From positions 23,319 through 87,318 of the forward strand of contig JAJDTF010000034.1 in the NCBI GenBank assembly GCA_022827265.1: a stretch of DNA of 64,000 bases, written 5' to 3'. The DNA comes from Acidimicrobiia bacterium (GTDB taxonomy: Bacteria; Actinomycetota; Acidimicrobiia; Acidimicrobiales; Poriferisodalaceae). A model generated the notes under the pieces. It was not told the DNA's origin. It made no database searches and saw only the letters and a program-made list of their open reading frames with translations. The first letter of the stretch is position 1, and each line of letters begins with the position of its first letter. Shown here in pieces: positions 52,457 through 63,100 of this stretch. The translations under genes were made by a program, and so were the position numbers.

Positions 52457-54961
52457 GTGCTGGACGGCTACCGGATACTGGATCTGACCGACGACCGGGG
52501 CCACCTCGCCGGAATGCTGCTCGCCCAGCTCGGTGCCGAGGTGGTGCTCTGCGAGCCGCCTGGCGGGCACCGCACCCGTCACCGTGGACCGTATGTCGAT
52601 GACGTAGCCGACCCCGAGCGCGCTATCGAATTCCTCGTCTACAACCGGGGCAAGCACTCAGTGGTGGTCGAAAACCCGGCACGGATTGCCCAGCTCGCCG
52701 CCGGCTGCGATGCGGTGATCTCGTGCGGCGCGTTCGACATCGACCTCGATGCGCTGCGCGCTGCCCACCCGCAGCTGGTGACGGCGTCCATCACGCCGTT
52801 CGGCGAGACCGGTCCCAAGACCGGCTGGGCCGCGACCGACCTCACCATCGCCGCTTCGAGCGGCACAATGTCGCTGACCGGCGACCGCGACCGGGCGCCG
52901 GTGCGCATCGGGCCGCCGCAGACTTGGCACAACGCTGCGGTGGACACTGCCGGAGCGGTCCTCATGGCGCTGCACGAACGGCAGACCTCCGGGCTGGGCC
53001 AGCACGTCGACACGTCGGCCCAGCAGTCGTTCGTGGACTGCACGCAATTCCAGATGATGTCGGTGCTCACCGGCGGCGAAGTGCCGGTGCGGCTGCCGGG
53101 AGCCGTGAACCTGGGCGGCTTCCTGATCCCCTGGGTGTACGAATGCGCTGACGGCTACGTGACCGTCACGTTCCTGTTCGGTCCGATGATCGCCCCGTTC
53201 ACGAGCAGGATCCTCACCTGGATCTGCGAGGAGGGGTTCTGCGAGCCCGAGCTGCGCGACAAGGACTGGGTGGACTTCGGCATGGCCATCGTGGAGGGCC
53301 GCGAGTCGATGGACACCTTCGATCAGGCCATCAAGGCCCTCACCTCGTTCGTGGCCACCAAGACCAAGGCCGAGCTGCTGGAACGGGCGCTGGCTGACAA
53401 CTTGCTGATCGCGCCCATCACGACGACCGCCGACGTGCTGGCGCTCGACCATCTCGAAGTGCGTGACTATTGGGAGCACGTCGAGGTGCCCCGGGCCGGG
53501 GGTTCGGCGCCCGTGCGGCTGTGCGGCGCGCTCGCCAAGACCACCGGCGAGCCGCTGGCCGACCTGCCGGTAGCCCCGCGGCTGGGTGAGCACACGGCCC
53601 ACTACCTCGGCAGCGGCAGCTCCGCCGGACCGGCGATCACCGCGCGCCCACGGGCAGAGGCCGCACCCGCGGGGCAGCAGATGGAGCGCCCGCTCGACGA
53701 CATCAAGATCCTCGATTTCATGTGGGCGCTGGCCGGCCCCGGTGCCACACGCACGCTGGCCGACTACGGCGCCACCGTGGTCAAGGTCGAGAGCGAGCTG
53801 AAGCCCGACGTGCTGCGGGGCGTCCACCCGTTCATCGGCGAGGAGGGCGGGCAGGAGAACGCCCTGCAGTTCCACTCGATCAACGCCGGCAAGATGGACC
53901 TGACCCTCGACCTGTCGCTGCCCGAGGCGCGCGACGTGGTCCTCGACCTCGTGGCGTGGTGCGACGTGCTCACCGAGTCGTTCTCGCCGAAGGCCATGGA
54001 GAACTGGGGCCTCACCTACGACGTGCTGCGCGAGGTGAACCCCGAGCTGGTCATGTTCTCGAGCTGCCTGATGGGCCAGACCGGGCCGATGCGCATGTAC
54101 GCCGGCTTCGGCACGATGGCGGCAGCCATCGCCGGCTTCTACCCGGTGACCGGATGGCCAGACCGCATCCCGGCGGGGCCGTTCACCGCCTACACCGACT
54201 ACATCTCGCCGAAGCTGGGCGTGATGCTGATCCTGTCCGCGCTGGCAGAGCGCGACCGCACCGGGCGGGGCCAGCACATCGACTTCGCCCAGATGGAGGG
54301 CGCGCTGCACTTCCTGGCAACCGAGTTCGCCGACGAGGAGATCAACGGCCGCACCGCGGGCCGGGCCGGCAACGCCGACCGCCACATGTGCCCCCACGGC
54401 GTGTACCCCGCAGCAGGCGACGACCGCTGGGTCGCCATTGCCTGCGAGACCGACGCTCACTGGGGCGCGCTGTTGTCGCTGCTCGCCGAAGCTGCGGCCA
54501 GCAACGCCGATCTGGCACAGGCGCTCGGCGCGTTGAGCGCGGGGAATGCGAGCACTGCTGACGGCGCTGCCGGGGATCTTGCAGGTCTCGGCGCCGAAGG
54601 CCGCCGAGCGCGCGCCGAGGCCATCGACGCTGCGGTCACGGCGTGGACAGAGCCTCAGGCGGCAGCCGACATCGAGTCGACGCTCCAAACAGCAAGCGTG
54701 CCGGCCCACCGTGTGAACGACGCGGCAGATCTCATGGCGGACCCGCAGATCGTCGCCCGCGATCACTTCCTGTCGGTGCCGCACGCCAAGCACGGACACA
54801 CTTGGGTCGAGAACAGCAACTTCGAGCTGTCACGCACGCCCGGCCGCCCGCTGTGGGGCGGTCCGATGTTCGGCGAGCACAACATGGAAGTACTCGAAGG
54901 CATCCTCGGCTACGACGGCGACAAGATCGCCGAACTCGTCATAGCCGGCGCCCTCGCATAG
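52457..54961 (+). CDS. Tandem-domain CoA transferase (CaiB/BaiF family III)
   Basis: An 834-aa protein made of two CaiB-type domains. The first (about 1-400) has the catalytic Asp in SGLGQHVDTS (Asp185), and the second (about 410-834) has GRGQHIDFA. Each half has the LGAEVV / YGATVVKVE and GPK/GPM loops. Normal family III enzymes have one such domain, so the two may form an intramolecular pair with different substrates. The GTG start at 52457 has no clear Shine-Dalgarno. Predicted to activate an acid as its CoA thioester for the nearby beta-oxidation-like genes. Confidence 0.9.
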   Translation: MLDGYRILDLTDDRGHLAGMLLAQLGAEVVLCEPPGGHRTRHRGPYVDDVADPERAIEFLVYNRGKHSVVVENPARIAQLAAGCDAVISCGAFDIDLDALRAAHPQLVTASITPFGETGPKTGWAATDLTIAASSGTMSLTGDRDRAPVRIGPPQTWHNAAVDTAGAVLMALHERQTSGLGQHVDTSAQQSFVDCTQFQMMSVLTGGEVPVRLPGAVNLGGFLIPWVYECADGYVTVTFLFGPMIAPFTSRILTWICEEGFCEPELRDKDWVDFGMAIVEGRESMDTFDQAIKALTSFVATKTKAELLERALADNLLIAPITTTADVLALDHLEVRDYWEHVEVPRAGGSAPVRLCGALAKTTGEPLADLPVAPRLGEHTAHYLGSGSSAGPAITARPRAEAAPAGQQMERPLDDIKILDFMWALAGPGATRTLADYGATVVKVESELKPDVLRGVHPFIGEEGGQENALQFHSINAGKMDLTLDLSLPEARDVVLDLVAWCDVLTESFSPKAMENWGLTYDVLREVNPELVMFSSCLMGQTGPMRMYAGFGTMAAAIAGFYPVTGWPDRIPAGPFTAYTDYISPKLGVMLILSALAERDRTGRGQHIDFAQMEGALHFLATEFADEEINGRTAGRAGNADRHMCPHGVYPAAGDDRWVAIACETDAHWGALLSLLAEAAASNADLAQALGALSAGNASTADGAAGDLAGLGAEGRRARAEAIDAAVTAWTEPQAAADIESTLQTASVPAHRVNDAADLMADPQIVARDHFLSVPHAKHGHTWVENSNFELSRTPGRPLWGGPMFGEHNMEVLEGILGYDGDKIAELVIAGALA

Positions 54962-55012
54962 AACGCTCCGTCAGCCTTCCACCCAACCCGACCATGCCGA
55001 ATTGAGGTCAGC

Positions 55013-55423
55013 ATGAGCACAGACAGCGGCGCTTCAGGCGTCGACAGGCAGAACATCTCGAGCGGCGGGCCGCTGGAGCCCGTGGCCGGCTACTCGCGGG
55101 CAGTGCGGCTCGGCGATTGGGTCGCGGTTTCGGGGAGCACGTCGCTGGGACCTGATGGGGTGGCGCATCCAGGCGACTGCTACGGGCAGGCCATCTACAC
55201 GCTGGGCGTCATCGAGCAGGCGCTGGCAGAGGCGGGGGCGCAGATGAGCGATGTCGTTCGGACTCGCTCGTTTGTCACCGACATCGGGATGCTCGACGAC
55301 TTCATCCGCGCGCACGGCGAGGTGTTCGGCGACATCCGGCCCGCGTCGACGCTGGTCGAAGTGTCGGGGCTGATCCATCCCGACCTCGTCATCGAGATCG
55401 AAGTCGACGCGATCATTCCCTGA
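55013..55423 (+). CDS. RidA/YjgF family protein
   Basis: A 136-aa RidA-family trimeric enzyme fold, with N-terminal VSGSTSLGPDGVAHPGDCYGQ, the Arg in SDVVRTRSFV and the C-terminal LVEVSGLIHPDLVIEIEVDA motif. RidA members deaminate reactive enamines and imines, but the precise role here is unknown. It follows the CoA transferase by 51 bp. Confidence 0.9.
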   Translation: MSTDSGASGVDRQNISSGGPLEPVAGYSRAVRLGDWVAVSGSTSLGPDGVAHPGDCYGQAIYTLGVIEQALAEAGAQMSDVVRTRSFVTDIGMLDDFIRAHGEVFGDIRPASTLVEVSGLIHPDLVIEIEVDAIIP

Positions 55424-55456
55424 GCCGATTCCTGCGTTGCTGCTTACGCTGCACAC

Positions 55457-55894
55457 GTGCGAGCACTGGTGCAGCGGGCTGCCGAGGCCCGGGTGCGAGT
55501 CGACGGCGAGGTGATCGGCGAGATCGGTCCCGGGCTGTGCTGCCTGGTGGGCGCGACGCACGACGACGACTTGGATGCGGCGCGCAAGCTGGCCGGAAAG
55601 ATCTGGAACCTGCGGATCTTCGCCGACGAGAACGGCCAGATGAACCGGTCGATGGCCGACACCAGCGGCGAAGTGCTGGTGGTGAGCCAATTCACCCTCT
55701 ACGGCGACACCCGCAAGGGCCGCCGCCCGTCATTCGTTGCCGCGGCTGCGCCCGATCAGGCCACCGGGCTCATCGACGAATTGGTTGCCGAGCTGCGGCG
55801 CCTGGGCGCCACCGTGGCGACCGGCTCGTTCGGGGCCGAGATGGCGGTCGAGCTGACCAACGACGGCCCGGTCACGCTGATGCTCGAAGTCTGA
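55457..55894 (+). CDS. dtd: D-aminoacyl-tRNA deacylase
   Basis: A 145-aa housekeeping enzyme that hydrolyses mischarged D-aminoacyl-tRNA. The diagnostic active-site motifs SQFTLYGD and NDGPVTLM (the Gly-cisPro region) are intact. Full length. It sits 33 bp after the RidA gene. Confidence 0.97.
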   Translation: MRALVQRAAEARVRVDGEVIGEIGPGLCCLVGATHDDDLDAARKLAGKIWNLRIFADENGQMNRSMADTSGEVLVVSQFTLYGDTRKGRRPSFVAAAAPDQATGLIDELVAELRRLGATVATGSFGAEMAVELTNDGPVTLMLEV

Positions 55895-55919
55895 CTCCGG
55901 TCCTGCCGGGGAGCGGTGT

Positions 55920-56339
55920 TCAGGCGGGGGTGAAGCGGAGCAGTGCGGGGCCGTCTGGTGTGGGGTCGAAGACGGCCTGCACGGCTTGGCCGATATGGAC
56001 CGTCTCGGGGTCGCAACCGACGATGTTGGTGAGCACTCGGGGGCCCTCCTCCAACTCGACGTAGGCGAGCACGAACGGGGCCGCCTTGCGCCAGGAACCC
56101 GGGATGCGGCGGGTGACCGTGCAGCTGTAGACGGTGCCTCGCCCAGACGCCTCGAACCAGGTCACCGAGGTGCTGCCGCACTGGTCACAGCGTTCCCGCG
56201 GGTACCACACGACATGGCCGCAGCTGTCGCAGCGGGGCAGCTCCAGCCGGCCCTCGGCGGTGGCATCCCAGAACCGCTGGGTCTCGAGGTTGGGGTTCGG
56301 CGGCGGGACTGGCAGCCCGAACTGCCCCGGTTCGCTCAC
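55920..56339 (-). CDS. DUF35 OB-fold zinc-ribbon protein (thiolase partner)
   Basis: A 139-aa protein with a rubredoxin-like zinc ribbon, CDSCGHVVWYPRERCDQCG (two C-x2-C pairs), followed by an OB-fold that usually binds acyl-CoA. Such proteins pair with thiolase-like enzymes; in steroid side-chain catabolism the DUF35 domain of ChsH2 is required for the aldolase Ltp2. It lies 40 bp downstream of the thiolase-like gene, in the same operon. The GTG start at 56339 fits. Confidence 0.9.
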   Translation of the reverse strand: MSEPGQFGLPVPPPNPNLETQRFWDATAEGRLELPRCDSCGHVVWYPRERCDQCGSTSVTWFEASGRGTVYSCTVTRRIPGSWRKAAPFVLAYVELEEGPRVLTNIVGCDPETVHIGQAVQAVFDPTPDGPALLRFTPA

Positions 56340-56379
56340 AGCGACGACCTCACTCGGACTCGGCTGGTTCCGACCGGGC

Positions 56380-57555
56380 TCACAGCGACCTTCCCATCAC
56401 GAGCGTGGCGCTTCCCATGCGGGTGGCGAGGCTGCCTCCGGTGCCGTGAGCCAGCGCCAGCTCGCAGTCGGGAACCTGCACGGCCGCATGCGCCTCGCCC
56501 CGAAGCTGCCGCACAGCCTCGACCACCTTGGTCATGCCGCCGCGGTTGGCCGGGTGGTTGTTGCACAGGCCGCCGCCGTCGGTGTTGAACGGCAGCACGC
56601 CGCCGGGCGACTGCAGCGCGCCGTCAGACACGAATCGTCCGCCGTCGCCTTTTGCGCAGAAGCCCAGATCTTCCAGCGTCATCACCACCGTGATCGTGAA
56701 GCTGTCGTAGATCGACACGTAGTCGATGTCGGCCGGCGTCACGCCGGCTTCGGCGAACGCCAGCGGGCCTGAGCGCGTCGCGCCGGTGTGGGTCAGGTCG
56801 GTGCGGCCGCCCGAGGTGTGCTTGATGGCGGTTCCCGTGCCGAGCACCGGCACGCAGTGGCGGTCAAGCGATGCCGCCACCGCTTCGCTGACCAGCACGA
56901 GGGCGCCCCCGCCGTCGGTGATCACGCAGCAGTCAAGCCGGTGCAGCGGGTCGGAGATCATGGGCGACGACACCACCTCCTCCACCGTGACGACGTCTTG
57001 GAGAAAGGCGTGCGGGTTGTGCTGCGCATGGGTAGAGGCAGCCACCTTGACCTCGGCGAGCTGCTCGGAGGTGGTGCCGAACTCGTGCATGTGCCGTGCC
57101 GCGGCCAGCGCGTAGCCGCCGGGCACCGACATGCCGAACTGGTTCTCGAACGAGGCCTCGGGCGCCGAGCTGAACCGGGCGCTGCCACCCGGCCCGGCGC
57201 CGCCTGTGCGCGGCTTGCCGGCCAGCGTGATCAGCGCCACATTCACCTGGCCTGCGGCGATGGCCGCCGCTGCGTGCTGCACATGCACCAGGTACGCAGA
57301 GCCGCCGGTCTCGGTGTCGTCGATGTAGCTGCAGTCGAGGCCCAGGTACTCCACCATCGACAGCGCGCCGAAGCCGGGCGCATCGCCGGCTGAGTAGTAG
57401 GCGTCGACGTCGGCCAGCGACAGCCCGGCGTCGGCCAGCGCTCCCGCAGCCACCTCGGCGTGGATCTGCGGCAGCGTGCGGTCGGGCAGCTCGCGGCCGG
57501 GATGCTCGTACACCCCTGCGATGAGCGCCTTGCCTCGAATCGTCACCGACGGCAC
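56380..57555 (-). CDS. Thiolase-fold lipid-transfer/aldolase protein (Ltp2/SCPx-like)
   Basis: A 391-aa thiolase-fold protein starting at GTG 57555 (VPSVTIRGKALIAGVYEHPG). The position of the nucleophilic Cys is occupied by GGSAYLVHVQ, so normal Claisen condensation or thiolysis is not expected. The C-terminal GFCAKGDGGRF, YDSFTITVV and NTDGGGLCNNHPANRGGM motifs are intact. With the adjacent DUF35 protein this matches Ltp2-type retro-aldolases, which remove acetyl or propionyl side chains. Substrate unknown. Divergent from the CoA transferase at 57643. Confidence 0.88.
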   Translation of the reverse strand: MPSVTIRGKALIAGVYEHPGRELPDRTLPQIHAEVAAGALADAGLSLADVDAYYSAGDAPGFGALSMVEYLGLDCSYIDDTETGGSAYLVHVQHAAAAIAAGQVNVALITLAGKPRTGGAGPGGSARFSSAPEASFENQFGMSVPGGYALAAARHMHEFGTTSEQLAEVKVAASTHAQHNPHAFLQDVVTVEEVVSSPMISDPLHRLDCCVITDGGGALVLVSEAVAASLDRHCVPVLGTGTAIKHTSGGRTDLTHTGATRSGPLAFAEAGVTPADIDYVSIYDSFTITVVMTLEDLGFCAKGDGGRFVSDGALQSPGGVLPFNTDGGGLCNNHPANRGGMTKVVEAVRQLRGEAHAAVQVPDCELALAHGTGGSLATRMGSATLVMGRSL

Positions 57556-57642
57556 GCTAGCCGCCGTCCCTGAGGCGATGCCCGATGGGCACGGGCGCCA
57601 AGTCGTCGGTCGGCGTCGAGAACGAGCGTTAGCTTCGCGGCG

Positions 57643-60102
57643 ATGCTGAAGCCATACCGGGTACTGGACCTCACCGATCACCGGGGCGCGATGTGCACCT
57701 CGATCCTCGGCTCGCTGGGCGCGGAGGTGATCCTCGTGGAGGGTCCCGACGGCCGGGGCCGCGACCATCGCCAGCAGGGGCCCGACGGAACCTCGCTGAG
57801 CTGGTGGAACCTGCGGCGCGGTGCGCAGAGCTGCGTCATCCACGATCGCACCGAGCTGATGGAGCTCGTGGCCGGTGCTGACGCGCTGATCGAATCGCCC
57901 GACCCCGGACTCGGCCTCAGCTACGACGACCTGCGGGCCGTCAACCCGGGACTCGTGCACACCACCGTCACACCCTTCGGCAGCACGGGACCCAAGGCCG
58001 GCTGGGCGGCGTCTGACCTCACCATTGCGGCGGCTGCCTGCAGCGCCGCCATCACCGGCGACGCAGACCGGGCGCCGCTGCGCATCACGGCCCCGCAAAG
58101 CTGGCTGCACGCCGGATCGCATGCCGCAGTCGGCACGTCGCTCGCGCTGCGCCAGCGCGACCGCAGCGGCTACGGCCAGCACGTCGACATCTCCGCACAG
58201 CAGGCGATGATGCAGACGGCCTTCCCCGGCGTCATCCATGCGCCCAACCAGTACCCGTCGGCCCGGCGAACCTCTGGCGGCATCCTCATTCTCAACTTCC
58301 ACCTGCAGTTCGTGTACCCGGCGTCGGACGGCTACGTCTCGATCACGCTGCTCTTCGGCGACACCATCGGCCGGTTCACCAAGCGGCTGATGGATTGGGT
58401 GCATGAGAGCGGCTGCTGCGACGACGAGCTCGCTGCACTCGACTGGGTCGACTTCGGGATGCGCCTGTTCACCGATCCTGAGGTTGCACCGGGCCAGCTC
58501 GAGCAGACCAAGGCTGCAATCACCCGCTTGACGAGCACACGGACCCGCGCCGAGCTCTTCGCAGAAGCGCAGCGCCGTGAGCTGCTGCTCGCACCCGTGT
58601 ACACCCCAGCCGAGCTGACCGAGGTGGAGCACTTCGCCGAGCGCGGCTACTGGGACTCCGTCGACGATCCTGCGTGGGGCAGCGTGATCACCCCCGGGGC
58701 TTGGTGCATTCCCAGCCGTACGCCGCTGCGCTCCCTCGGCGCGCCGCCCGAACTCGGCGCCCACACCGCGGCCGCCAGGGCGAAGCCGCGTTCGGCGCTG
58801 CTGGACGCCGCCGAGCAACTGCGCAACGGCGGCGGCGACCCGTCGAGCCCGAGGCCCCTCGAGGGGATCAAGGTGCTCGACACCACGTGGGTGTACGCAG
58901 GGCCGTTCACCACGCGGGTGCTCGCCGACTTCGGCGCCACCGTCATCAAGGTGGAAGGGCCGGCTCGGTTCGACGCCGCACGCGGCAGCGGCGGCGGCCT
59001 GCGGGGCGACATGGGGCCCGACGCCTCGATTCAGTACGGCACGCTCAACGCGGGCAAGCTCGGCGTGACCATCGATCTCAACACCGCCGAGGGTCGCGAC
59101 GTGCTGTGCGACCTGGCGGAATGGGCCGACATCTACGTCGAGTCGTACACACCCGGCACGCTCGACAACTGGGGCATCGGCTACGAGACGCTCTCGGCCC
59201 GCAACCCGGGTCTGATCATGCTGAGCACCAGCCTGATGGGCCAGACCGGACCGCTCGCCGCATTCGCCGGCTTCGGCAACCTGGCCGGTGCCATCACCGG
59301 CTACTACGAGATGACCGGCTGGCCCGACCGGGCACCCGCCGGGCCGTTCCTGGCCTATACCGACTACGTCACCCCGCAGTTCATGGTGCCCCTGCTGCTC
59401 GCAGCCCTCGACGCCCGTGACGCCGATCCCGAGGGTCGTGGGCAGCATCTCGACTTCGCCCAAGCCGAAGCAGCGATCCACTTCCTCGCGACCGAAGTGC
59501 TCTCCCACACCGTCAACGGCACCGCTGCGACGCGGATGGGCAACGCCGATGCACACATGTGCCCCCACGCGATGTACCCCTGCGACCCAGGCGACGACGC
59601 CGCCGACAACCCGCTCGAGCCGTCAGAGGCGTGGGTCGCCGTGGTGTGCGAGACCGAGCACCAGTGGGAGTCGCTGTGCGAGGTGCTCGGCCGCGACGGC
59701 CAGCCCGTGCCGACCGAGTTGGCTGGCCTCGACGCAGCGGGACGACTCGCGCGCAGCTCCGAAGTCGACGCTGCCGTCGCGGCCTGGGCAGCCGGTCGCG
59801 CACCGGCCCAAGCCGAAGCGGCGCTGCAGGCCGCTGGCGTGCCAGCACACGCCAGCCAGAACAGTCTCGGCTGCTTCGCCGATCCGCAGCTCATCCACCG
59901 CGGCCACTGGATGGACGTGGAGCACCCGGTGCACGACCGCATGATCGTGGAGGCACCCCGCCTGCAGCTCGCCAGCACCCCCCATGCCGTCACCAGGTCA
60001 GGCCCGAGCCTGGGCGAGCACAACGACCTCGTCCTGCGGGACATCCTCGGCTACGACGACGACCGAGTCGTCGAGCTCGCCGTGGCCGGCGCCATCGGCT
60101 GA
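57643..60102 (+). CDS. Tandem-domain CoA transferase (CaiB/BaiF family III), second copy
   Basis: An 819-aa two-domain CaiB-type protein, similar over its whole length to the one at 52457-54961. Catalytic Asp candidates are in SGYGQHVDIS (Asp182) and GRGQHLDFA. It starts at ATG 57643 and ends six bp before the convergent DUF499 gene. Probably supplies CoA thioesters to the thiolase-like/DUF35 aldolase encoded across the divergent promoter. Confidence 0.9.
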   Translation: MLKPYRVLDLTDHRGAMCTSILGSLGAEVILVEGPDGRGRDHRQQGPDGTSLSWWNLRRGAQSCVIHDRTELMELVAGADALIESPDPGLGLSYDDLRAVNPGLVHTTVTPFGSTGPKAGWAASDLTIAAAACSAAITGDADRAPLRITAPQSWLHAGSHAAVGTSLALRQRDRSGYGQHVDISAQQAMMQTAFPGVIHAPNQYPSARRTSGGILILNFHLQFVYPASDGYVSITLLFGDTIGRFTKRLMDWVHESGCCDDELAALDWVDFGMRLFTDPEVAPGQLEQTKAAITRLTSTRTRAELFAEAQRRELLLAPVYTPAELTEVEHFAERGYWDSVDDPAWGSVITPGAWCIPSRTPLRSLGAPPELGAHTAAARAKPRSALLDAAEQLRNGGGDPSSPRPLEGIKVLDTTWVYAGPFTTRVLADFGATVIKVEGPARFDAARGSGGGLRGDMGPDASIQYGTLNAGKLGVTIDLNTAEGRDVLCDLAEWADIYVESYTPGTLDNWGIGYETLSARNPGLIMLSTSLMGQTGPLAAFAGFGNLAGAITGYYEMTGWPDRAPAGPFLAYTDYVTPQFMVPLLLAALDARDADPEGRGQHLDFAQAEAAIHFLATEVLSHTVNGTAATRMGNADAHMCPHAMYPCDPGDDAADNPLEPSEAWVAVVCETEHQWESLCEVLGRDGQPVPTELAGLDAAGRLARSSEVDAAVAAWAAGRAPAQAEAALQAAGVPAHASQNSLGCFADPQLIHRGHWMDVEHPVHDRMIVEAPRLQLASTPHAVTRSGPSLGEHNDLVLRDILGYDDDRVVELAVAGAIG

Positions 60103-60108
60103 ACGCCG

Positions 60109-63100
60109 CTAGTCCTCGCTGAAGCCGGTGCCTTCCTCGAAGCCGAGAACTCGGGTGTTCTCGTTGACGTCGCGGACGAGATCGCCAGCGAAGCCTCCTG
60201 GCTTGCGAATTTCGACTTCGACTCGTACGACGACTTCTGCATCTGGGTGACCGATGAGGTGGGTGAGGACATCGTCGCTGACCTGAGTGAATGCGCGGGT
60301 GGGACGTTCAGGGTTCAGGACAATCGATCCTCGAAAGACGCTGAGGACTGGACGCGACGGATCCGTCTGAGAACCGGAACCCTCGCTTCCGTCGTCTGCA
60401 CCACCCCCGAATTCGTCGTCCCCGCCTGAGGCGCCACCGCGGCCATCGCCCGAGTCGCCGCTATCCCCGCTGGCCCCTCCAGCCTCGTCGCGCACAGCAG
60501 CTTCACGGTCTCGCTCGTGCTGCCGCATCGCCGAGTCAGGGTGAACGATGAGATGGGATGGAGTCACTGCCGCTGTTCGTTCTCCCGGCAGACTCAGCCC
60601 CAAGTAGCGACCGGCCGCCTCGTCGTAGGAAACAGCAACGGCGAATCCCTCCGTCGTCCAAGCGATGCCCTCGGGGCCACGTTCGACCGTGGACGTCAGC
60701 ACATCCTGATCACGCAAGCGCGGCAGGTAGACGTATCGCGCCATGTCTTCCCAGAGCGCGGATAGCGACATGTGGCCCTCTGCCCAACGCGATGCCAGCA
60801 CGCCGTCGAGTTGCTGCCGCAGCAGGACCGCTGGGAACTGCGAGCCCAAGCTGCCGTCGTTCACGAGCCTTCGAGCAGCGTTCTCGGCTATGCGCGCCAC
60901 GGGCTGCATCGCACTGAGCTGATGGTCAACGGAGCGCCGGCGACCGTTTCGCTCTCCCGCCGCGCTGTCCGCGTCCAGTCTGACAACCTCCAGCGTGACC
61001 GAACCGCGCGGGTCCTCTTGCTGGGGAACCAGGAGGAAGCGGTAGGCCTCCGCAATTCGCAATCCGGTGGCTTGGTCAGCCCGCTCGCGCTGCGTCCGGG
61101 CGAGGTTCATCTGCTGGGCGTCGAGATTCAGGTCGTCTTGACGCGTGCAGATGCCTTCCCAAGCCAAGAACTCGGCGGCGGCCTGTTCCAGGGCCTCAGC
61201 GGCGCGCTGCTCAGCCGCGGCGAACACCAGCATGTTCCTGTACTGCCGCGGTCCGGCGCCTCGTTGTTCGAGTATCTCTCGCGCCGTGGACACGGCGGGC
61301 GAATCGTCGGAGTTCAGAGTCAGCGTCGTCCCAGGTTCCAACACCACCAAGCGCGCACGCGGCTCGTCAGCCACATCGGCGCCGCTCGCCGGAGCGACAT
61401 GGACACTTGCGAATGCGTCGGCTTGCATGCCGACCCTGCCGCTCCGCTCGCGCAGCCTCCTGACAATCTCAGCGTGCAACTGGAAACGATCGCCCGAGAG
61501 CAGGTTCTCGATCTCGTCACGAGCGGTTCTCGTCACGTTCTGCTGCCGATCGAACCAGTACCGGTCGCGATCGACGTACAGGTACGGCGCCTCGGCAGCG
61601 AGCCGGCTCAACGCATCAGACACCGGGCCCGAGGGATCGCCGACGAAGGTGGCCCCGAGACGTACGCGACGCAGATCCAAGCCTTGGTTCGGGCCTCCGA
61701 CTCGGGGAGTCGCGCCGACGAAGATGGTCCGAGCAACTCGGCGCGCCGCATGCAGCGCCCCCAGGTGAGGCGTTGCTCGGTCGATGCGCCCGGCATGCGA
61801 GGACTGCCCGTCCACGTCAGAGTCGATGACCGGATGCCAATAGTCAGGCAGCCGTCCGGCCAGTTCGTTGACAACGCGGTCGTCGCCCAAGGGGATCGAG
61901 CACGGCAGGATCAGGGGCGACTTGTCATCGCTCGCCCAGAGCGAGTCGATGGTTGCGGCCATCAGCCGAAGCACACCGCGAGTGCGCTGGAAGCGATCGA
62001 TCGACGACCAGTCCTGATAGAGCCGGTCGAACACTTCCGGATGGATCGGATACGCCGCCTTGATGCGCTCGACGAACGCGATCTCGGAGCACTCGGAAGG
62101 GAAGTCGGCGCGTCGAGACCGGTAGAGGCGACCGAAGGCCTCTGCGGTTTCGTCCCGGTGCGCTCGTGCCTCATCGCTGAGCGGCTGGAAGAGCCGCCGG
62201 CGCACGATCTCGTAGCTCTCGTCGCCGCTCGCGGGTTGCCAAGTCTCCGCAAGGCGGTTCGTGACATTGGTCAACCGCCGCAGCGCCTCCCGCCCGGCCG
62301 TGCCGCCCACCTCCAAGCTCGACACTGCGAAACTGTCCTCGTCGGAATCGGCTTCCTCCGAAGCGGGTATGGACACCACGAACAGCGCTCCGTCGGTCGC
62401 CCTCGTGGCCTCCGAGAGCGTCTGGGCGAAGCTGAATTGAGAATCGAAGCTGCCGCCAGGCAAGTCGGTGCGCTCGTAGAGTTCGCGCGCGTAGGCGACC
62501 CATTCGTCGATGAGGATCAGGCACGGCGAACACACCGTGAGCACGTCCCGGATCGCCTCGCCGGGGTTGGTGCGGTTGCGATCGCTGTCAGCGACCAGTT
62601 CGTACGCCGCAGCACCACCGAGCTGCCACGCGATCTCGCCCCAGATCGTCTGCACCTCAGTGCCGTCGGGCTTGGTGTGAACCTCGCCGGCCCCGAAACG
62701 GTTGCCGACGACGACAGCGCAGTTCACTTCGGGCAGATTGTCGACACCGGCACCTCGAACCAGATCGGCGATCTCGGCCGGCATCTGAGAGAGGTCGAGA
62801 CCCGACATCAGGTGGTACAGCGCGATGAGACTGTGCGTCTTGCCGCCGCCGAAGTTGGTCTGGCAGCTGATGACCGGCTGTCCGCCTTGCCCCGACACAC
62901 GCCTGACGGCGAGCGTGAGCAAGTCGTGCAACCCCGCGGTCAAGTAGGTGCGCTCGAAGAATCGCCGCGGGTCGCCGTACTCCTCACTGCCCTCGCCACG
63001 ACGCACCATTTCCAAATCGGCTGCGAATTCCGCGACGCTGAACCGGCCCGAGTGAATGTCCTCATGGGGGTGGATCACCTCCCGCCACGGCCTCAACCCA

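Noticed and set aside
52658..54799. 713-codon minus-strand open frame across the tandem CoA transferase
   Set aside because: Its composition is typical of antisense to a G+C-rich gene, and the plus-strand product is recognisable over its full length.
57556..59568. N-terminal extension of the thiolase-like gene to 59568
   Set aside because: It is antisense to the CoA transferase and shows no family similarity. High G+C keeps minus-strand frames open.
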